DNA from: Polaromonas sp. YR568
GTDB lineage: Bacteria > Pseudomonadota > Gammaproteobacteria > Burkholderiales > Burkholderiaceae_C
DNA: 64,000 bases
Direction: 5' to 3'
Assembly: GCF_900116715.1 (NCBI RefSeq)
Contig: NZ_FPBM01000002.1
Span: forward strand, 62,001 to 126,000
Below the pieces are notes generated by a model that had not been told where the DNA came from, ran no database searches, and saw only the letters and a list, made by a program, of their open reading frames with translations. The position numbers were made by a program, and so were the translations under genes. Positions 51,585 to 61,187 of the stretch are shown here, one piece after another (within the stretch, counting starts at the first letter, position 1; every line of letters starts with the position of its first letter).

Positions 51585-52424
51585 TTATTTCGACAGCGTG
51601 TCCGCCAATTCCCCCGCCAGCATGAAGAATTCCGGCGAGCGCAGCACCGAGACGTGCGTGGCGTTCATGGCATAGGTCACGCGGGTCTTGACGCCGCGCG
51701 CTTGCAGGGCACGAACGTAGGTTTCGCTAAACAGGGGCAAGGTGTTTTCATCCTTGTTGCCGACGACCAGGCTGATGCGCGTGTCAGGGCTGACCTTGCC
51801 GGCCTCCGCCAGGGGCGACAGACTGCGGCTCCAGATGCCGCCCTTGCCCGCTGACGTGCCGCGCCATTGCCGCCAGGCCGGCACATCGCAGGGGCAAGCC
51901 GCCAGCAGATAGGCATCGGCGCTGCCCGGAAAGCGGCTGGCCAGCAAGGCCGCCATGGCCGCGCCGCCCGAATGGCCGATCAGCAGAATCTTCTTGCCGG
52001 GATTGAGACTGCGCAGATTGCCCAGCGCGGCAGCAACGATCTCGACGTTCTGGGGCGTGTAGTCGTCATCGCCCGGGCTGGATTGACCATCGGACGTGCC
52101 CAGGTCACTGCGGTAGCCGGGCCGTTGGATGGCAATCGTGGTGGCCTGGAGCTTTTCCGCCAGTACGGCGGCTGTTCCGCTGTCGGCCTTCAACTCAATG
52201 CGCCCGCCGTTGTCACCATGCAAGAAAACCAGCAACACCTTGGGCGTGATGCGGGATATCTGGCCGGGCGCCAGCGTGCGGACGACCAGGCAATGCCGGG
52301 CATCCCCTGCCCGCTCAATGCCGTCTGCGGGTTTGCCGTCGGGGCATTTGGCCGGTTGTGCAAACGCGGCTGCTCCCGCCAGGCCGAGCAGCAGGCCGGC
52401 AAGAACAGCGCGGCTTTGGTGCAT
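51585..52424 (-). CDS. Exported alpha/beta hydrolase
   Basis: A 279-residue secreted hydrolase. The signal peptide is cut near residue 22 (AAFAQ). VLLVFLHGDNGG holds the oxyanion site, LIGHSGGAAMAA the nucleophile Ser, SLVVGNKDENT the Asp region, and NATHVSVL the His. Two Cys in ACPCDVPAW may form a disulfide with the mature N-terminal Cys residues. The ATG overlaps the upstream SDR stop by one base. Substrate unknown. Confidence 0.82.
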   Translation of the reverse strand: MHQSRAVLAGLLLGLAGAAAFAQPAKCPDGKPADGIERAGDARHCLVVRTLAPGQISRITPKVLLVFLHGDNGGRIELKADSGTAAVLAEKLQATTIAIQRPGYRSDLGTSDGQSSPGDDDYTPQNVEIVAAALGNLRSLNPGKKILLIGHSGGAAMAALLASRFPGSADAYLLAACPCDVPAWRQWRGTSAGKGGIWSRSLSPLAEAGKVSPDTRISLVVGNKDENTLPLFSETYVRALQARGVKTRVTYAMNATHVSVLRSPEFFMLAGELADTLSK

Positions 52425-53329
52425 CAGGCCCCGCGAAGCGCGGCTTTCAGTTGCTGGCCGATCTCCGGCTTGTCGGCAAACGGGTCCGTTGGGTTGCGCG
52501 CCTGCAGCACGTCTTCAAGCCGCGTCTGCACGGAGTTGATGGCTTTGGGGTGGCTGTAGATGTAGAACTTGTTGCTGGCGATGGCGTCGAACACCAGCCT
52601 GGCCACATCTTCTGCCGTGACCTTGCCGGAGCCCACAGCCTTGCCGGTCATGGCCTGCTGGATCATCTGGCTCTTGGTGGGCTTCTCGGCGCCCAGCTCG
52701 GCCGGGCGGTTGCGGTGGCTCATGCCGATGCCGGTGGCCACAAAGAAGGGGCACAGCACCGAGGCGCCGATCTGGTCGGTCACCAGGCCCAGGTCCTGGT
52801 ACAGGGTTTCGCTCAGCGCCACCACGGCGTGCTTGCTGACGTTGTAGACACCCATGTTGGGTGGGTTCAACAGGCCGGCCATGCTGGCGGTGTTGACGAT
52901 ATGGCCTTGCCAGGAGGGGTCTTTCGCAGCCGCTTCGAGCATCATCGGCGTGAAGATGCGCACGCCGTGCACCACACCCATCACGTTGACGCCCATCACC
53001 CATTCCCAGTCCTTGAGGCTGTTCTCCCAGATCAGGCCGCCCGCACCCACGCCGGCGTTGTTAAAGACGAAGTGCGGCGCACCGAAGCGCTCAAACACGG
53101 CTTTGCCCATGGCCTCCATCTGCGCGGCGCTGGCCACATCGAGCTTGAAGGACAGCACCTGCGCACCGGCGGCCTTCATTTCTTCCGTCGCCTTGTCCAG
53201 CGCGTCTTGCTGCACATCGACCAGCACCAGGTTCATGCCCAGTTTGGCGCCCAGGCGCGCACACTCCAGGCCAAAGCCCGAGCCCGCGCCGGTGAGAACG
53301 GCTGTTTTGCCTTTGAAATCCGTGATCAT
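52424..53329 (-). CDS. Short-chain dehydrogenase/reductase
   Basis: A 301-residue classical SDR. The cofactor motif TGAGSGFGLECA is near residue 14, NNAGVG follows, and the catalytic YNVSKHA gives Tyr and Lys. An Asp (LVDVQ) after the second strand suggests NAD preference. About 45 residues after the core (YSHPKAINSVQTRLEDVLQARNPTDPF) are longer than FabG-type enzymes. It lies within the fatty-acid cluster, so a hydroxyacyl or alcohol substrate is likely. Confidence 0.9.
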   Translation of the reverse strand: MITDFKGKTAVLTGAGSGFGLECARLGAKLGMNLVLVDVQQDALDKATEEMKAAGAQVLSFKLDVASAAQMEAMGKAVFERFGAPHFVFNNAGVGAGGLIWENSLKDWEWVMGVNVMGVVHGVRIFTPMMLEAAAKDPSWQGHIVNTASMAGLLNPPNMGVYNVSKHAVVALSETLYQDLGLVTDQIGASVLCPFFVATGIGMSHRNRPAELGAEKPTKSQMIQQAMTGKAVGSGKVTAEDVARLVFDAIASNKFYIYSHPKAINSVQTRLEDVLQARNPTDPFADKPEIGQQLKAALRGA

Positions 53330-53407
53330 GTTTGGCTTTCCTTGAATTGTCTGAGTGGGAAAATTTTCCCCCAGGCATACCGCGGCGGCTGTCGCACAGG
53401 CAACTGC

Positions 53408-53869
53408 TCAGGCAACTCGCAGCATTTCAATGTGCGGTATGCCGTCTTCGATGTAAGGCCGGCCGTTTTGTACAAAGCCGTGCTGGTTGTAGAACTTTTC
53501 GAGCCGCGCCTGCGCGCCTATGCGTATGGGCTGCGGGCCCCAGTGCTGCAGCAGGCTGGCGATGGCCTGCTTCATCAGCACGTGGCCGATGCCGTCGCCG
53601 CGCGCCGACATGTGGGTGACGACGCGGCCAATGCTGGCCTCGGCAAACTTCTCGCCGGCGGCAAAGCAGCGTGCATACGCAACCAGCTGGTCGCCCTTCA
53701 CGCCCATCAGATGCATGGCCTTCTGGTCCGCACCGTCCATGTCCTGGAAGGGGCAAGCCTGCTCGACCACAAAGACTTCGCTGCGCAGTTGCAGCATTTC
53801 ATACAGTTCCAGCGAGCTCAGCGCGCTGAAGGGGACAAAACGCCAGTCAATATCGTTGGAACTCTTCAT
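53408..53869 (-). CDS. ElaA-like GNAT acetyltransferase
   Basis: A 153-residue acetyltransferase of the ElaA type: LYEMLQLRSEVFVVEQACPFQDMDGADQ at the N-terminus, then RVVTHMSARGDGIGHVLMKQAI for acetyl-CoA, and KFYNQHGFV. It ends GIPHIEMLRVA, nearly the ending of the GNAT half in the fusion at 36753, so the two are paralogues. ATG overlaps the GST stop (ATGA). Confidence 0.88.
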   Translation of the reverse strand: MKSSNDIDWRFVPFSALSSLELYEMLQLRSEVFVVEQACPFQDMDGADQKAMHLMGVKGDQLVAYARCFAAGEKFAEASIGRVVTHMSARGDGIGHVLMKQAIASLLQHWGPQPIRIGAQARLEKFYNQHGFVQNGRPYIEDGIPHIEMLRVA

Positions 53870-54804
53870 GCGGGTGTGGCTGCTTTCAATGCGTAACCGA
53901 TGCGCGGGAAATGCACATGCACCGTGCCGGCACGCGCGTCAACGCGGCGCAGCGTGTAGTGCATGCGGGTGGCGGCGACCAGTTCGCCTTCAGTCGGCTC
54001 AGGGCCGAAGGCCTCGCTGGTGATCACCACCTGGCTGCCCAGCGGTATGCCGTGTTCGTCCTGAAATACCTCGTCACTCAGCGGTGCGGGCATGGCGGCG
54101 CTGGCTTGTGCAATGGCTTGCGCCGAGCTGAATTTTTCAAAACTGCCATGGCCGATGGCGGCCATGCGGTCCATCCAGTCGAGCACCGCGGGTGTGAGTT
54201 TAAGAATGCCCGCCAGCACCGGCGTTTGCACCCGCGTGAACCAGAGCGGGTGGTACATCGCAAAGTCGGCGATGCAGGGTACCTCGCCCAGCAAAAAGGG
54301 CCGGTCGTCCAGCATGTCGGAGATGCGCCGCAGGTAAGACTTGTAGGCTGCGGCGGCGTCAGCGGAACGGATGCGCGCCATGCCGAAGCTCATGGCCTTG
54401 CGGTCTTCGCCGAAAGCGCGGGCGGCTTCGGGTGGCGCTTTTTCAAAAATCTGGGCAATGCCCTTGGGCTGGGTGTTGTAGGCCATGGAGGTCCAGAACA
54501 GCGTGTTGTCGGCCCAGTGCGCCAGCGTGCGCGCCATGCCTTTGCTGGGCTCCGGGTACACCGAGGGCTCGGGTTGCAGGTGCTCCAGCACGTCGCTGAT
54601 CAGGGCGGTGTCGCAATAAATGTCAGCGCCAATCTGCAGGATGGGCGTCTTGCGGTAGCCGCCCGTGAGCGCCACCACATCAGGCTTGGGCATGATCATC
54701 GGGATGATGACGGACTTCCAGGGCAGGTTTTTGTAGCCCAGCATCAGCCGCGTTTTTTCAGCGAACGGCGATGTGGGGTAGTGGTGAAGAATCAGTTCTG
54801 GCAT
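53866..54804 (-). CDS. Glutathione S-transferase-like protein
   Basis: A 312-residue protein with an N-terminal thioredoxin-like GST domain (LILHHYPTSPFAEKTRLMLGYKNL; the Ser in SPF is the candidate thiol-activating residue), YRKTPILQIGADIYCDT and an all-helical C-terminal domain. About 90 residues follow the usual GST end (from ~225: SDEVFQDEHGIPLGSQVVITSEAFGPEPTEGEL), an extra region I do not recognise. GGAG five bases upstream supports ATG 54804; the longer frame is unrelated sequence. Confidence 0.85.
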   Translation of the reverse strand: MPELILHHYPTSPFAEKTRLMLGYKNLPWKSVIIPMIMPKPDVVALTGGYRKTPILQIGADIYCDTALISDVLEHLQPEPSVYPEPSKGMARTLAHWADNTLFWTSMAYNTQPKGIAQIFEKAPPEAARAFGEDRKAMSFGMARIRSADAAAAYKSYLRRISDMLDDRPFLLGEVPCIADFAMYHPLWFTRVQTPVLAGILKLTPAVLDWMDRMAAIGHGSFEKFSSAQAIAQASAAMPAPLSDEVFQDEHGIPLGSQVVITSEAFGPEPTEGELVAATRMHYTLRRVDARAGTVHVHFPRIGYALKAATPA

Positions 54805-54847
54805 GGGGTCTCCGTTTTGGTTTCTGTGCGCCCGCCCTGTCGCGGCC

Positions 54848-56488
54848 TTATCGCGGCATGGCTCTTGTGATGATGCTGTCGAAATCGGCGCCGGCGCCCA
54901 GCGTGCCGAAGGACTGGCCCCAGTTGCCCGCAAGGCGCGAATCACAAAAGGCGCTGAAGACGGCCGCAGGCGCCGTCTGCAGTAGCAGTGCGGCCTGCAC
55001 TGCCAAAGCCACGTCTTGCGCCAGGCGGCGTGCTTCGATTTCAGTCGCCATCTCTTCGATGCGTGTGGGCAAGGCGGCGGCCAGCCGGTCCAGCGCCGGG
55101 TGCGCGCCTTTGGCGGCGGCAAGTTCCTGGGCCAGCGCGACCACGGCGTCGGCTTTGCGCAGGGCGCGCAGCAAGTCCAGCGCCATGATGTTGCCCGCGC
55201 CTTCCCAGATGGAGTTGAGCGGCATTTCGCGGTAAACGCGGGCCATAACGCCCTCGCCGCCCTCCTCTACATAACCGTTGCCGCCCAGGCATTCCATGGC
55301 CTCTTGCGCGAAATGGCTGCCGCGTTTGCAGATCCAGAATTTGGCGACCGGCGTCAGCAGCCGCGCCATGGCGGCTTCATGGGCATCGCCCGGCCTGTCG
55401 AAGGCGCGGGCCAGGCGAATCGCCAGCGCCGTCGCGGCTTCGGATTCGAGTGCGAGGTCGGCCAGCACATTGCGCATCAGCGGCTGGTCTATCAGCAGCT
55501 TGCCGAAGGCCTTGCGCTGCGAGGTGTGGTTCAGCGCCAGCGCCAAAGCCTGGCGCATCAGGCCGCTGGTGCCCAGCGCGCAGTCCAGCCGCGTCATGGT
55601 GCCCATCTCCAGGATTTGCGGAATGCCGCGGCCTTCATCGCCGACCAGCCAGGCCTGGGCGTTTTCAAACTCGACTTCAGAACTCGCGTTGGCTTTGTTG
55701 CCCAGCTTGTCTTTGAGGCGCTGGATACGAATGGCGTTGAGGCCGCCGTCGGGCAACACGCGCGGCAGGAAGAAGCAGGACAGGCCGCTCTTGGTCTGCG
55801 CCAGCACGAGGAAGGCATCACACATGGGCGCCGAGAAAAACCATTTGTGACCGGTGATGGCATAACGCTCGCCCCAGCCGTCGCGGCCTGCAGGTTCGGC
55901 GCGCGTGGTGTTGGCCCGTACGTCGGAGCCGCCCTGCTTTTCGGTCATGCCCATGCCCATGGTAAGGCCGGGCTTGGCCTGCCAGTGCTTGAGTTCGGGG
56001 TCGTAAGCGCGGCTGGCGAGTTTGGGGCCCCAGTCAGCATAGATCGCCGTGTTGCCGCGCAGCGCGGGCGTTGCCGCGTAGCTCATGGAAATCGGGCACA
56101 GCGTGGACGGCTCGAGCTCGGTGAAGAGCATGAAGCCCGCCGCGCGCCGGACATGCGGAGACGGGTTCTCGTCAGACCAGGGTGACCCGTGGAGGCCAGA
56201 GCCTGTCGCGAGCTTCATCAGCTCGTGATAACTGGGGTGAAACTCCACCTGGTCCACACGCCGCCCAAAACGGTCATGGCTGTGCAGCACCGGCCCGTGG
56301 ACATTGGCCAGCCGCGCATGCGTCTGCATTGCGGTGCTGCCCAGCGCGGCGCCCAGCCGGCTCAGCTCGGCCGTATCCAGCGCCGGTGCGTTGAACTTCA
56401 GCGCATCGCGCAGCGGCCGGTTGGTATCGAACAGGTTGTAGTCAGACAGCGCAGCCGGCTGGTTGAAGACTTCGTGGGTGGGGTTCAT
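54848..56488 (-). CDS. Acyl-CoA dehydrogenase family protein, AidB-like
   Basis: A 546-residue flavoprotein. The N-terminal LSDYNLFDTNRPLRDAL is typical of the AidB branch. GMGMTEKQGGSDVR and GHKWFFSAPMCDAFLVLAQ are substrate/FAD contacts, and MPLNSIWEGAGNIMALDLLR carries the candidate catalytic Glu. In E. coli AidB belongs to the alkylation response, but here it lies in a fatty-acid cluster with no ada gene, so lipid metabolism seems likelier. AGGAGG precedes ATG 56488. Confidence 0.87.
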   Translation of the reverse strand: MNPTHEVFNQPAALSDYNLFDTNRPLRDALKFNAPALDTAELSRLGAALGSTAMQTHARLANVHGPVLHSHDRFGRRVDQVEFHPSYHELMKLATGSGLHGSPWSDENPSPHVRRAAGFMLFTELEPSTLCPISMSYAATPALRGNTAIYADWGPKLASRAYDPELKHWQAKPGLTMGMGMTEKQGGSDVRANTTRAEPAGRDGWGERYAITGHKWFFSAPMCDAFLVLAQTKSGLSCFFLPRVLPDGGLNAIRIQRLKDKLGNKANASSEVEFENAQAWLVGDEGRGIPQILEMGTMTRLDCALGTSGLMRQALALALNHTSQRKAFGKLLIDQPLMRNVLADLALESEAATALAIRLARAFDRPGDAHEAAMARLLTPVAKFWICKRGSHFAQEAMECLGGNGYVEEGGEGVMARVYREMPLNSIWEGAGNIMALDLLRALRKADAVVALAQELAAAKGAHPALDRLAAALPTRIEEMATEIEARRLAQDVALAVQAALLLQTAPAAVFSAFCDSRLAGNWGQSFGTLGAGADFDSIITRAMPR

Positions 56489-56520
56489 GGCAAACCTCCT
56501 GATCTGAAAGGCTTGATCCG

Positions 56521-57537
56521 CTAAATCAGCTTGACCAGCTGCTTGCCGAAGTTCTTGCCCTTGAGCAACCCGAGGAAAGCTTCGGGCGCCGCCTCGATCC
56601 CCTGCGCCACGCTTTCGCGCGGGCGCAGCTTGCCGGTGCCTACCAGCGTGCCGAGTTCCTTGAGGGCTTCGGGCCAGACTTCCATGTGTTCGCTCACGAT
56701 AAAGCCTTGCAGCTTGAGCCGGTTGGTGAGAATCAGCGCCGGGTAGGCCAGCGGCATGGGCTTGCCGTCGTAGCCGGCGATCATGCCGCACAGCGCGATG
56801 CGACCGAAGGCGTTCATGCGCAGCAGCACGGCGTCCAGCACCATGCCGCCCACGTTTTCAAAGTAGCCGTCAATGCCATCCGGGCAGGCATCTCTGAGCG
56901 CCTTGGTCAGCGACGCGGCATCGGCATGCAGCTTGTAGTCGATACAGGCGTCAAAGCCGAGCTCTTCAACCGCGTACTTGCATTTGTCGGGCCCTCCGGC
57001 GATGCCGACGGTGCGGCAGCCGCGCGCCTTGGAAAGGGCCGCAAAAGCACTGCCCACGGCGCCGGTGGCGGCGCTGACCACCATGGTCTGGCCTGCTTTT
57101 GGTTCAATGATTTTTACCAGGCCATACCAGGCGGTCACGCCGGGCATGCCGACCGCACCCAGGTAATGCGACAGCGGCACATGAGTGGTGTCAACCTTGC
57201 GCAGCGCGCCGGGCTGGTCGGCACTGACCACGCTGTATTCCTGCCAGCCGCCCATACCGACGACCTTGTCGCCGGGCTGGAATTTCGGCGAGCGGCTCTC
57301 CACTACCTCACCGGCCGTGCCGCCCAGCATGACCTGGCCCAGCGGCTGGGGCGCGGCGTAGCTTTTGGCGTCGCTCATGCGGCCGCGCATGTAAGGGTCC
57401 AGGCTGAGGAAGTGGTGGCGCACCAGCACCTGACCGTCCTGCAACTCCGGCGTGTCGCTGGAGACCAGCATGAAGTTGCTTGCCACGGCCTCGCCGGTGG
57501 GGCGGTTGTCGAGGAGGATTTGCTGGTTGATGGGCAT
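56521..57537 (-). CDS. NADP-dependent MDR oxidoreductase (CurA-like)
   Basis: A 338-residue zinc-independent medium-chain reductase of the leukotriene B4 12-hydroxydehydrogenase/CurA type. QVLVRHHFLSLDPYMRGRM is the family N-terminus, VVSAATGAVGSAFAALSKARG the NADP site, and FENVGGMVLDAVL follows. Such enzymes reduce alpha,beta-unsaturated ketones. AGGAG is eight bases before ATG 57537. It sits between the thioesterase and AidB-like genes of the cluster. Confidence 0.9.
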   Translation of the reverse strand: MPINQQILLDNRPTGEAVASNFMLVSSDTPELQDGQVLVRHHFLSLDPYMRGRMSDAKSYAAPQPLGQVMLGGTAGEVVESRSPKFQPGDKVVGMGGWQEYSVVSADQPGALRKVDTTHVPLSHYLGAVGMPGVTAWYGLVKIIEPKAGQTMVVSAATGAVGSAFAALSKARGCRTVGIAGGPDKCKYAVEELGFDACIDYKLHADAASLTKALRDACPDGIDGYFENVGGMVLDAVLLRMNAFGRIALCGMIAGYDGKPMPLAYPALILTNRLKLQGFIVSEHMEVWPEALKELGTLVGTGKLRPRESVAQGIEAAPEAFLGLLKGKNFGKQLVKLI

Positions 57538-57587
57538 GGTGGTCTCCTGTTGTAGTGGGGGTGCCGCGGCTGCGGCAGGGCTGCGGA

Positions 57588-58025
57588 TCAGTCTGTGGAA
57601 ATCGCGCCGCCCGGGGCATCCGGCTGGCCGGCGGCGGGCTTGCGTTTGACGTACTTGAAAGTGCCTGTCGAATGCGCGCAGGCCTGGCCCAGCACATCGT
57701 AAAGCGTCGCTTCGGTAAACGCCATGGTGGCGGTGCGGTGCATGAGCCGGCCCTTGGCCGTCAGGCGGCTGCCGTCGCCAGGCGCGGGCCGCATAAAGCT
57801 GGTCTTCATCTCGATGGTGACCACGCCCATGTCTTTTTGCACGCTGCGCGCGGCGGTGGCCATGGTCACATCCATCAGCGTCATGATGGCGCCGCCGTGC
57901 GTGACGGCAAAAGAGTTGAGGTGCTCGGGCCTGGGTGCATAGCCAATGGCCGAGGCGCCGCCCGTGAACAGCTCCAGCTCAAAGCCGAGGTGATTGACGA
58001 AGGGAATGTCGGCGCCGAAGTCCAT
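57588..58025 (-). CDS. PaaI-family hotdog thioesterase
   Basis: A 145-residue acyl-CoA thioesterase. The hotdog signature NSFAVTHGGAIMTLMDVTMA contains the conserved His-Gly-Gly and the Asp of the active site. ATG 58025 is preceded by GGGAAGAG; a GTG at 58046 would add seven residues. It follows the SDR gene closely in the same operon and could release acids from stalled CoA esters. Confidence 0.87.
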   Translation of the reverse strand: MDFGADIPFVNHLGFELELFTGGASAIGYAPRPEHLNSFAVTHGGAIMTLMDVTMATAARSVQKDMGVVTIEMKTSFMRPAPGDGSRLTAKGRLMHRTATMAFTEATLYDVLGQACAHSTGTFKYVKRKPAAGQPDAPGGAISTD

Positions 58026-58050
58026 TAGCTCTTCCCAGCCTTTCACTTAA

Positions 58051-58842
<792 letters not shown>

Positions 58843-59027
58843 GAAGAGTCTCCTGAAGTGTGGTCATCGGCTTCGCCGTGATGCCATTGATTGGCTCAAA
58901 CGGCGGGCGGGATGAAGGGTTGCGGATAAAGAGAAGATGGTTTTTGCTTGGCTACTGATGTTGGCACAACATGGGGCCCGCTGGCAGCGTGGCTGTCGTG
59001 GCGGCGACTTCGAAATCAGCTGACCGG

Positions 59028-59258
59028 TCAGGGCCCCACATTGATGCGGGAGCGCACATAGATCAGCACAAAACCGACTGCCGCGACGATGCCGCCGACG
59101 ACCACCATGGACCAGCCAATCGGATCGTCGATACGCTGGACCGACAGGCCCAGCACCAGCGTCAACAGCCCACCGTAGATCAGGATCCAGATCAGGGCCT
59201 GCAGGCGGGCCACCGATTTGTTGGACACCGGCTCGGCGGACGGTTTGAAAAATGACAT
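59028..59258 (-). CDS. Small two-helix membrane protein
   Basis: A 76-residue protein with two membrane helices (residues ~19-38 and ~48-67) and a basic N-terminus. The ATG at 59258 overlaps the acyl-CoA dehydrogenase stop (TAATG) and has GGAGG about eight bases upstream, so it is clearly coupled to the fad genes. Small proteins of this kind follow fadE in related genomes; the function is unknown. Confidence 0.78.
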   Translation of the reverse strand: MSFFKPSAEPVSNKSVARLQALIWILIYGGLLTLVLGLSVQRIDDPIGWSMVVVGGIVAAVGFVLIYVRSRINVGP

Positions 59259-61096
59259 TAAAAGGCCTCCTCGGGCAGATCGGCGCAAGTCAGGTCGCGG
59301 GTTTCAACCACCTTGAGCCAGGCGTCGATCTTGGGTAACTCATAGTGATAAAAATAACGTGCCGCCCCCATTCTGCCTGTGTGAGCAGCGCCTGAATTGC
59401 CGGCAAGCTGCGGCAGCGAGAGACTGGCGAGCGCCACGTCCAGCCAGATCCACGCCAGCACGGTGTGGCCAAAGGCCTGCATGTAGGGTACCGCATTGGC
59501 CAAGGCCTCGCCGGGCTCGCCTTTTGCCCATGCCGCCTTGGTGGCGCTGCCCACATGCTGCAAGGCCTTGCCCAGCGCATTGGCATGCACGGCCAGCTCG
59601 GGCTGCTGTATGGCTTTTTCAATCGTGGCGTTGATGCGCGCGGCCAGCAGTTGCAGCCCCCTGCCCCCTTCCATCAGCACCTTGCGGCCCAGCAAGTCCA
59701 TGGCCTGGATGCCGTGCGTGCCTTCATGGATCATGTTCAGGCGGTTGTCGCGCCAGTATTGCTCGACCGGAAAGTCCCGCGTGTAGCCGTAACCGCCATG
59801 CACCTGGATGGCCAGTGAATTGGCCTCCAGGCACCACTCGCTGGGCCAGCTTTTGGCGATAGGCGTCAGCACTTCGAGTAGCAGGCGCGCGTCGTCGGCA
59901 GCCTGTGCATCGGCGGTGTGGTGCTCGTCGACCAGGCGTGCGCAGTACAGCTCCAGCGCCAGCGCGCCCTCGCAATACGCTTTTTGCGCCAGCAGCATGC
60001 GTTTGACGTCGGCGTGTTCAATGATGCGGATCTGCGGCTGGGAGGCATCTTTGCCGCCCACGCCGACGGGCCTGCCCTGCGGCCGGCTCTTGGCGTAATC
60101 AAGGCTGGCGTAATAGCCCGCCATGCCCAGCATGGTGGCGGCAGTGCCCACGCCTATGCGCGCCTCGTTCATCATGTGGAACATGCAGCGCAGGCCTTCA
60201 TGCGGCTTGCCGACCAGGTAGCCTACGGCGCCGGCCTGGCCGCCCACCGGGTATTTGCCTTCACCAAAGTTAAGCAGCGTGTTGGTGGTGCCGCGCCAGC
60301 CCAGTTTGTGATTGAGGCCTGCCAGCGCCACGTCGTTGCGCACGCCTGTGAGCTCGCCTTTGGTATCGACCATCTTCTTGGGCACGATGAAAAGCGAAAT
60401 GCCGCGCGTGCCGGCGATCAGCTTGCCGTCCGGCCCCGGAACTTTGGCCAGCACCAGGTGGATGATGTTGTCTGTCAGCTCATGCTCGCCGGCCGAGATC
60501 CACATCTTGTTGCCCGTAAGGCGGTAGCGCGGGCCCAGCGGGTCGGCCTCAAAACCGTCGCCGTCCGGCACGGCGCGTGTTGTCACGTCGCTGAGCGACG
60601 AGCCGGCCTGCGGCTCCGACAAACACATGGTGCCGGAGAAACGGCCGGAGAATTCATTTTTGGCGAAGACTTCCTTCTGCATGTCGGTGCCGTGCACCAT
60701 CAGCAGGTTGGCGTTACCGGTGGTCAGCAGGCCTGAACCGATGCTGACGGAAGCCATTGCAAAAAAGGCATTGGCCGCGGCTTCAACCGTATAAGGCAGC
60801 TGCATGCCGCCGACTTCATAGTCTTGCGCGGCGCTGAGCATGCCGGAAGCCGCATAGGCCTTCTGCGCGTCGTGCGTGGCCTGGGGCAAGATGACTTTTT
60901 CGCCGTCGAAATGCGGCTCTTGCGTGTCGACAGTCCGGTTGAACGGCGCGTACTTTTCGCGCGCGATGCGTTCGCAGGTGTCGAACACCGCGTCGAAAGT
61001 TTCGCGCGAATGGTCGGCGAAGCGCTCGCGCTGGCTCAGCGACTCCGCGCCCAGCCAGTGATAAAGGAGGAAATCAAGCGTGGGCCTGAGGCTCAT
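59258..61096 (-). CDS. Acyl-CoA dehydrogenase with extended C-terminal domain
   Basis: A 612-residue FAD enzyme for the first step of beta-oxidation. GTMCLSEPQAGSSLSDV and GNKMWISAGEHE contact FAD and substrate, and Glu458 in MIHEGTHGIQ is the catalytic base. The last ~130 residues form the extra helical domain of the long (~600-residue) acyl-CoA dehydrogenases, often annotated DmdC or FadE-like. GGAGG precedes ATG 61096. Directly downstream of the thiolase gene. Confidence 0.92.
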   Translation of the reverse strand: MSLRPTLDFLLYHWLGAESLSQRERFADHSRETFDAVFDTCERIAREKYAPFNRTVDTQEPHFDGEKVILPQATHDAQKAYAASGMLSAAQDYEVGGMQLPYTVEAAANAFFAMASVSIGSGLLTTGNANLLMVHGTDMQKEVFAKNEFSGRFSGTMCLSEPQAGSSLSDVTTRAVPDGDGFEADPLGPRYRLTGNKMWISAGEHELTDNIIHLVLAKVPGPDGKLIAGTRGISLFIVPKKMVDTKGELTGVRNDVALAGLNHKLGWRGTTNTLLNFGEGKYPVGGQAGAVGYLVGKPHEGLRCMFHMMNEARIGVGTAATMLGMAGYYASLDYAKSRPQGRPVGVGGKDASQPQIRIIEHADVKRMLLAQKAYCEGALALELYCARLVDEHHTADAQAADDARLLLEVLTPIAKSWPSEWCLEANSLAIQVHGGYGYTRDFPVEQYWRDNRLNMIHEGTHGIQAMDLLGRKVLMEGGRGLQLLAARINATIEKAIQQPELAVHANALGKALQHVGSATKAAWAKGEPGEALANAVPYMQAFGHTVLAWIWLDVALASLSLPQLAGNSGAAHTGRMGAARYFYHYELPKIDAWLKVVETRDLTCADLPEEAF

Positions 61097-61187
61097 GAGG
61101 GCCTCCCGGGCACACAGCAGGGCATCAAGGCAGGAAACGCCTGCCCTTTCTGAAGGAGCAGGGTTTCATTCATCGTGATCGCCTGGT

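Noticed and set aside
54805..55122. Extension of the GST gene to an upstream start
   Set aside because: The extra residues lie opposite no signal and overlap the AidB-like gene; GGAG and the typical LILHHYPTSPF start favour 54804.
56489..56791. Extension of the AidB-like gene to an upstream start
   Set aside because: The added ~100 residues are Arg/Ala-rich shadow of the overlapping CurA-like gene. AGGAGG and the family N-terminus place the start at 56488.
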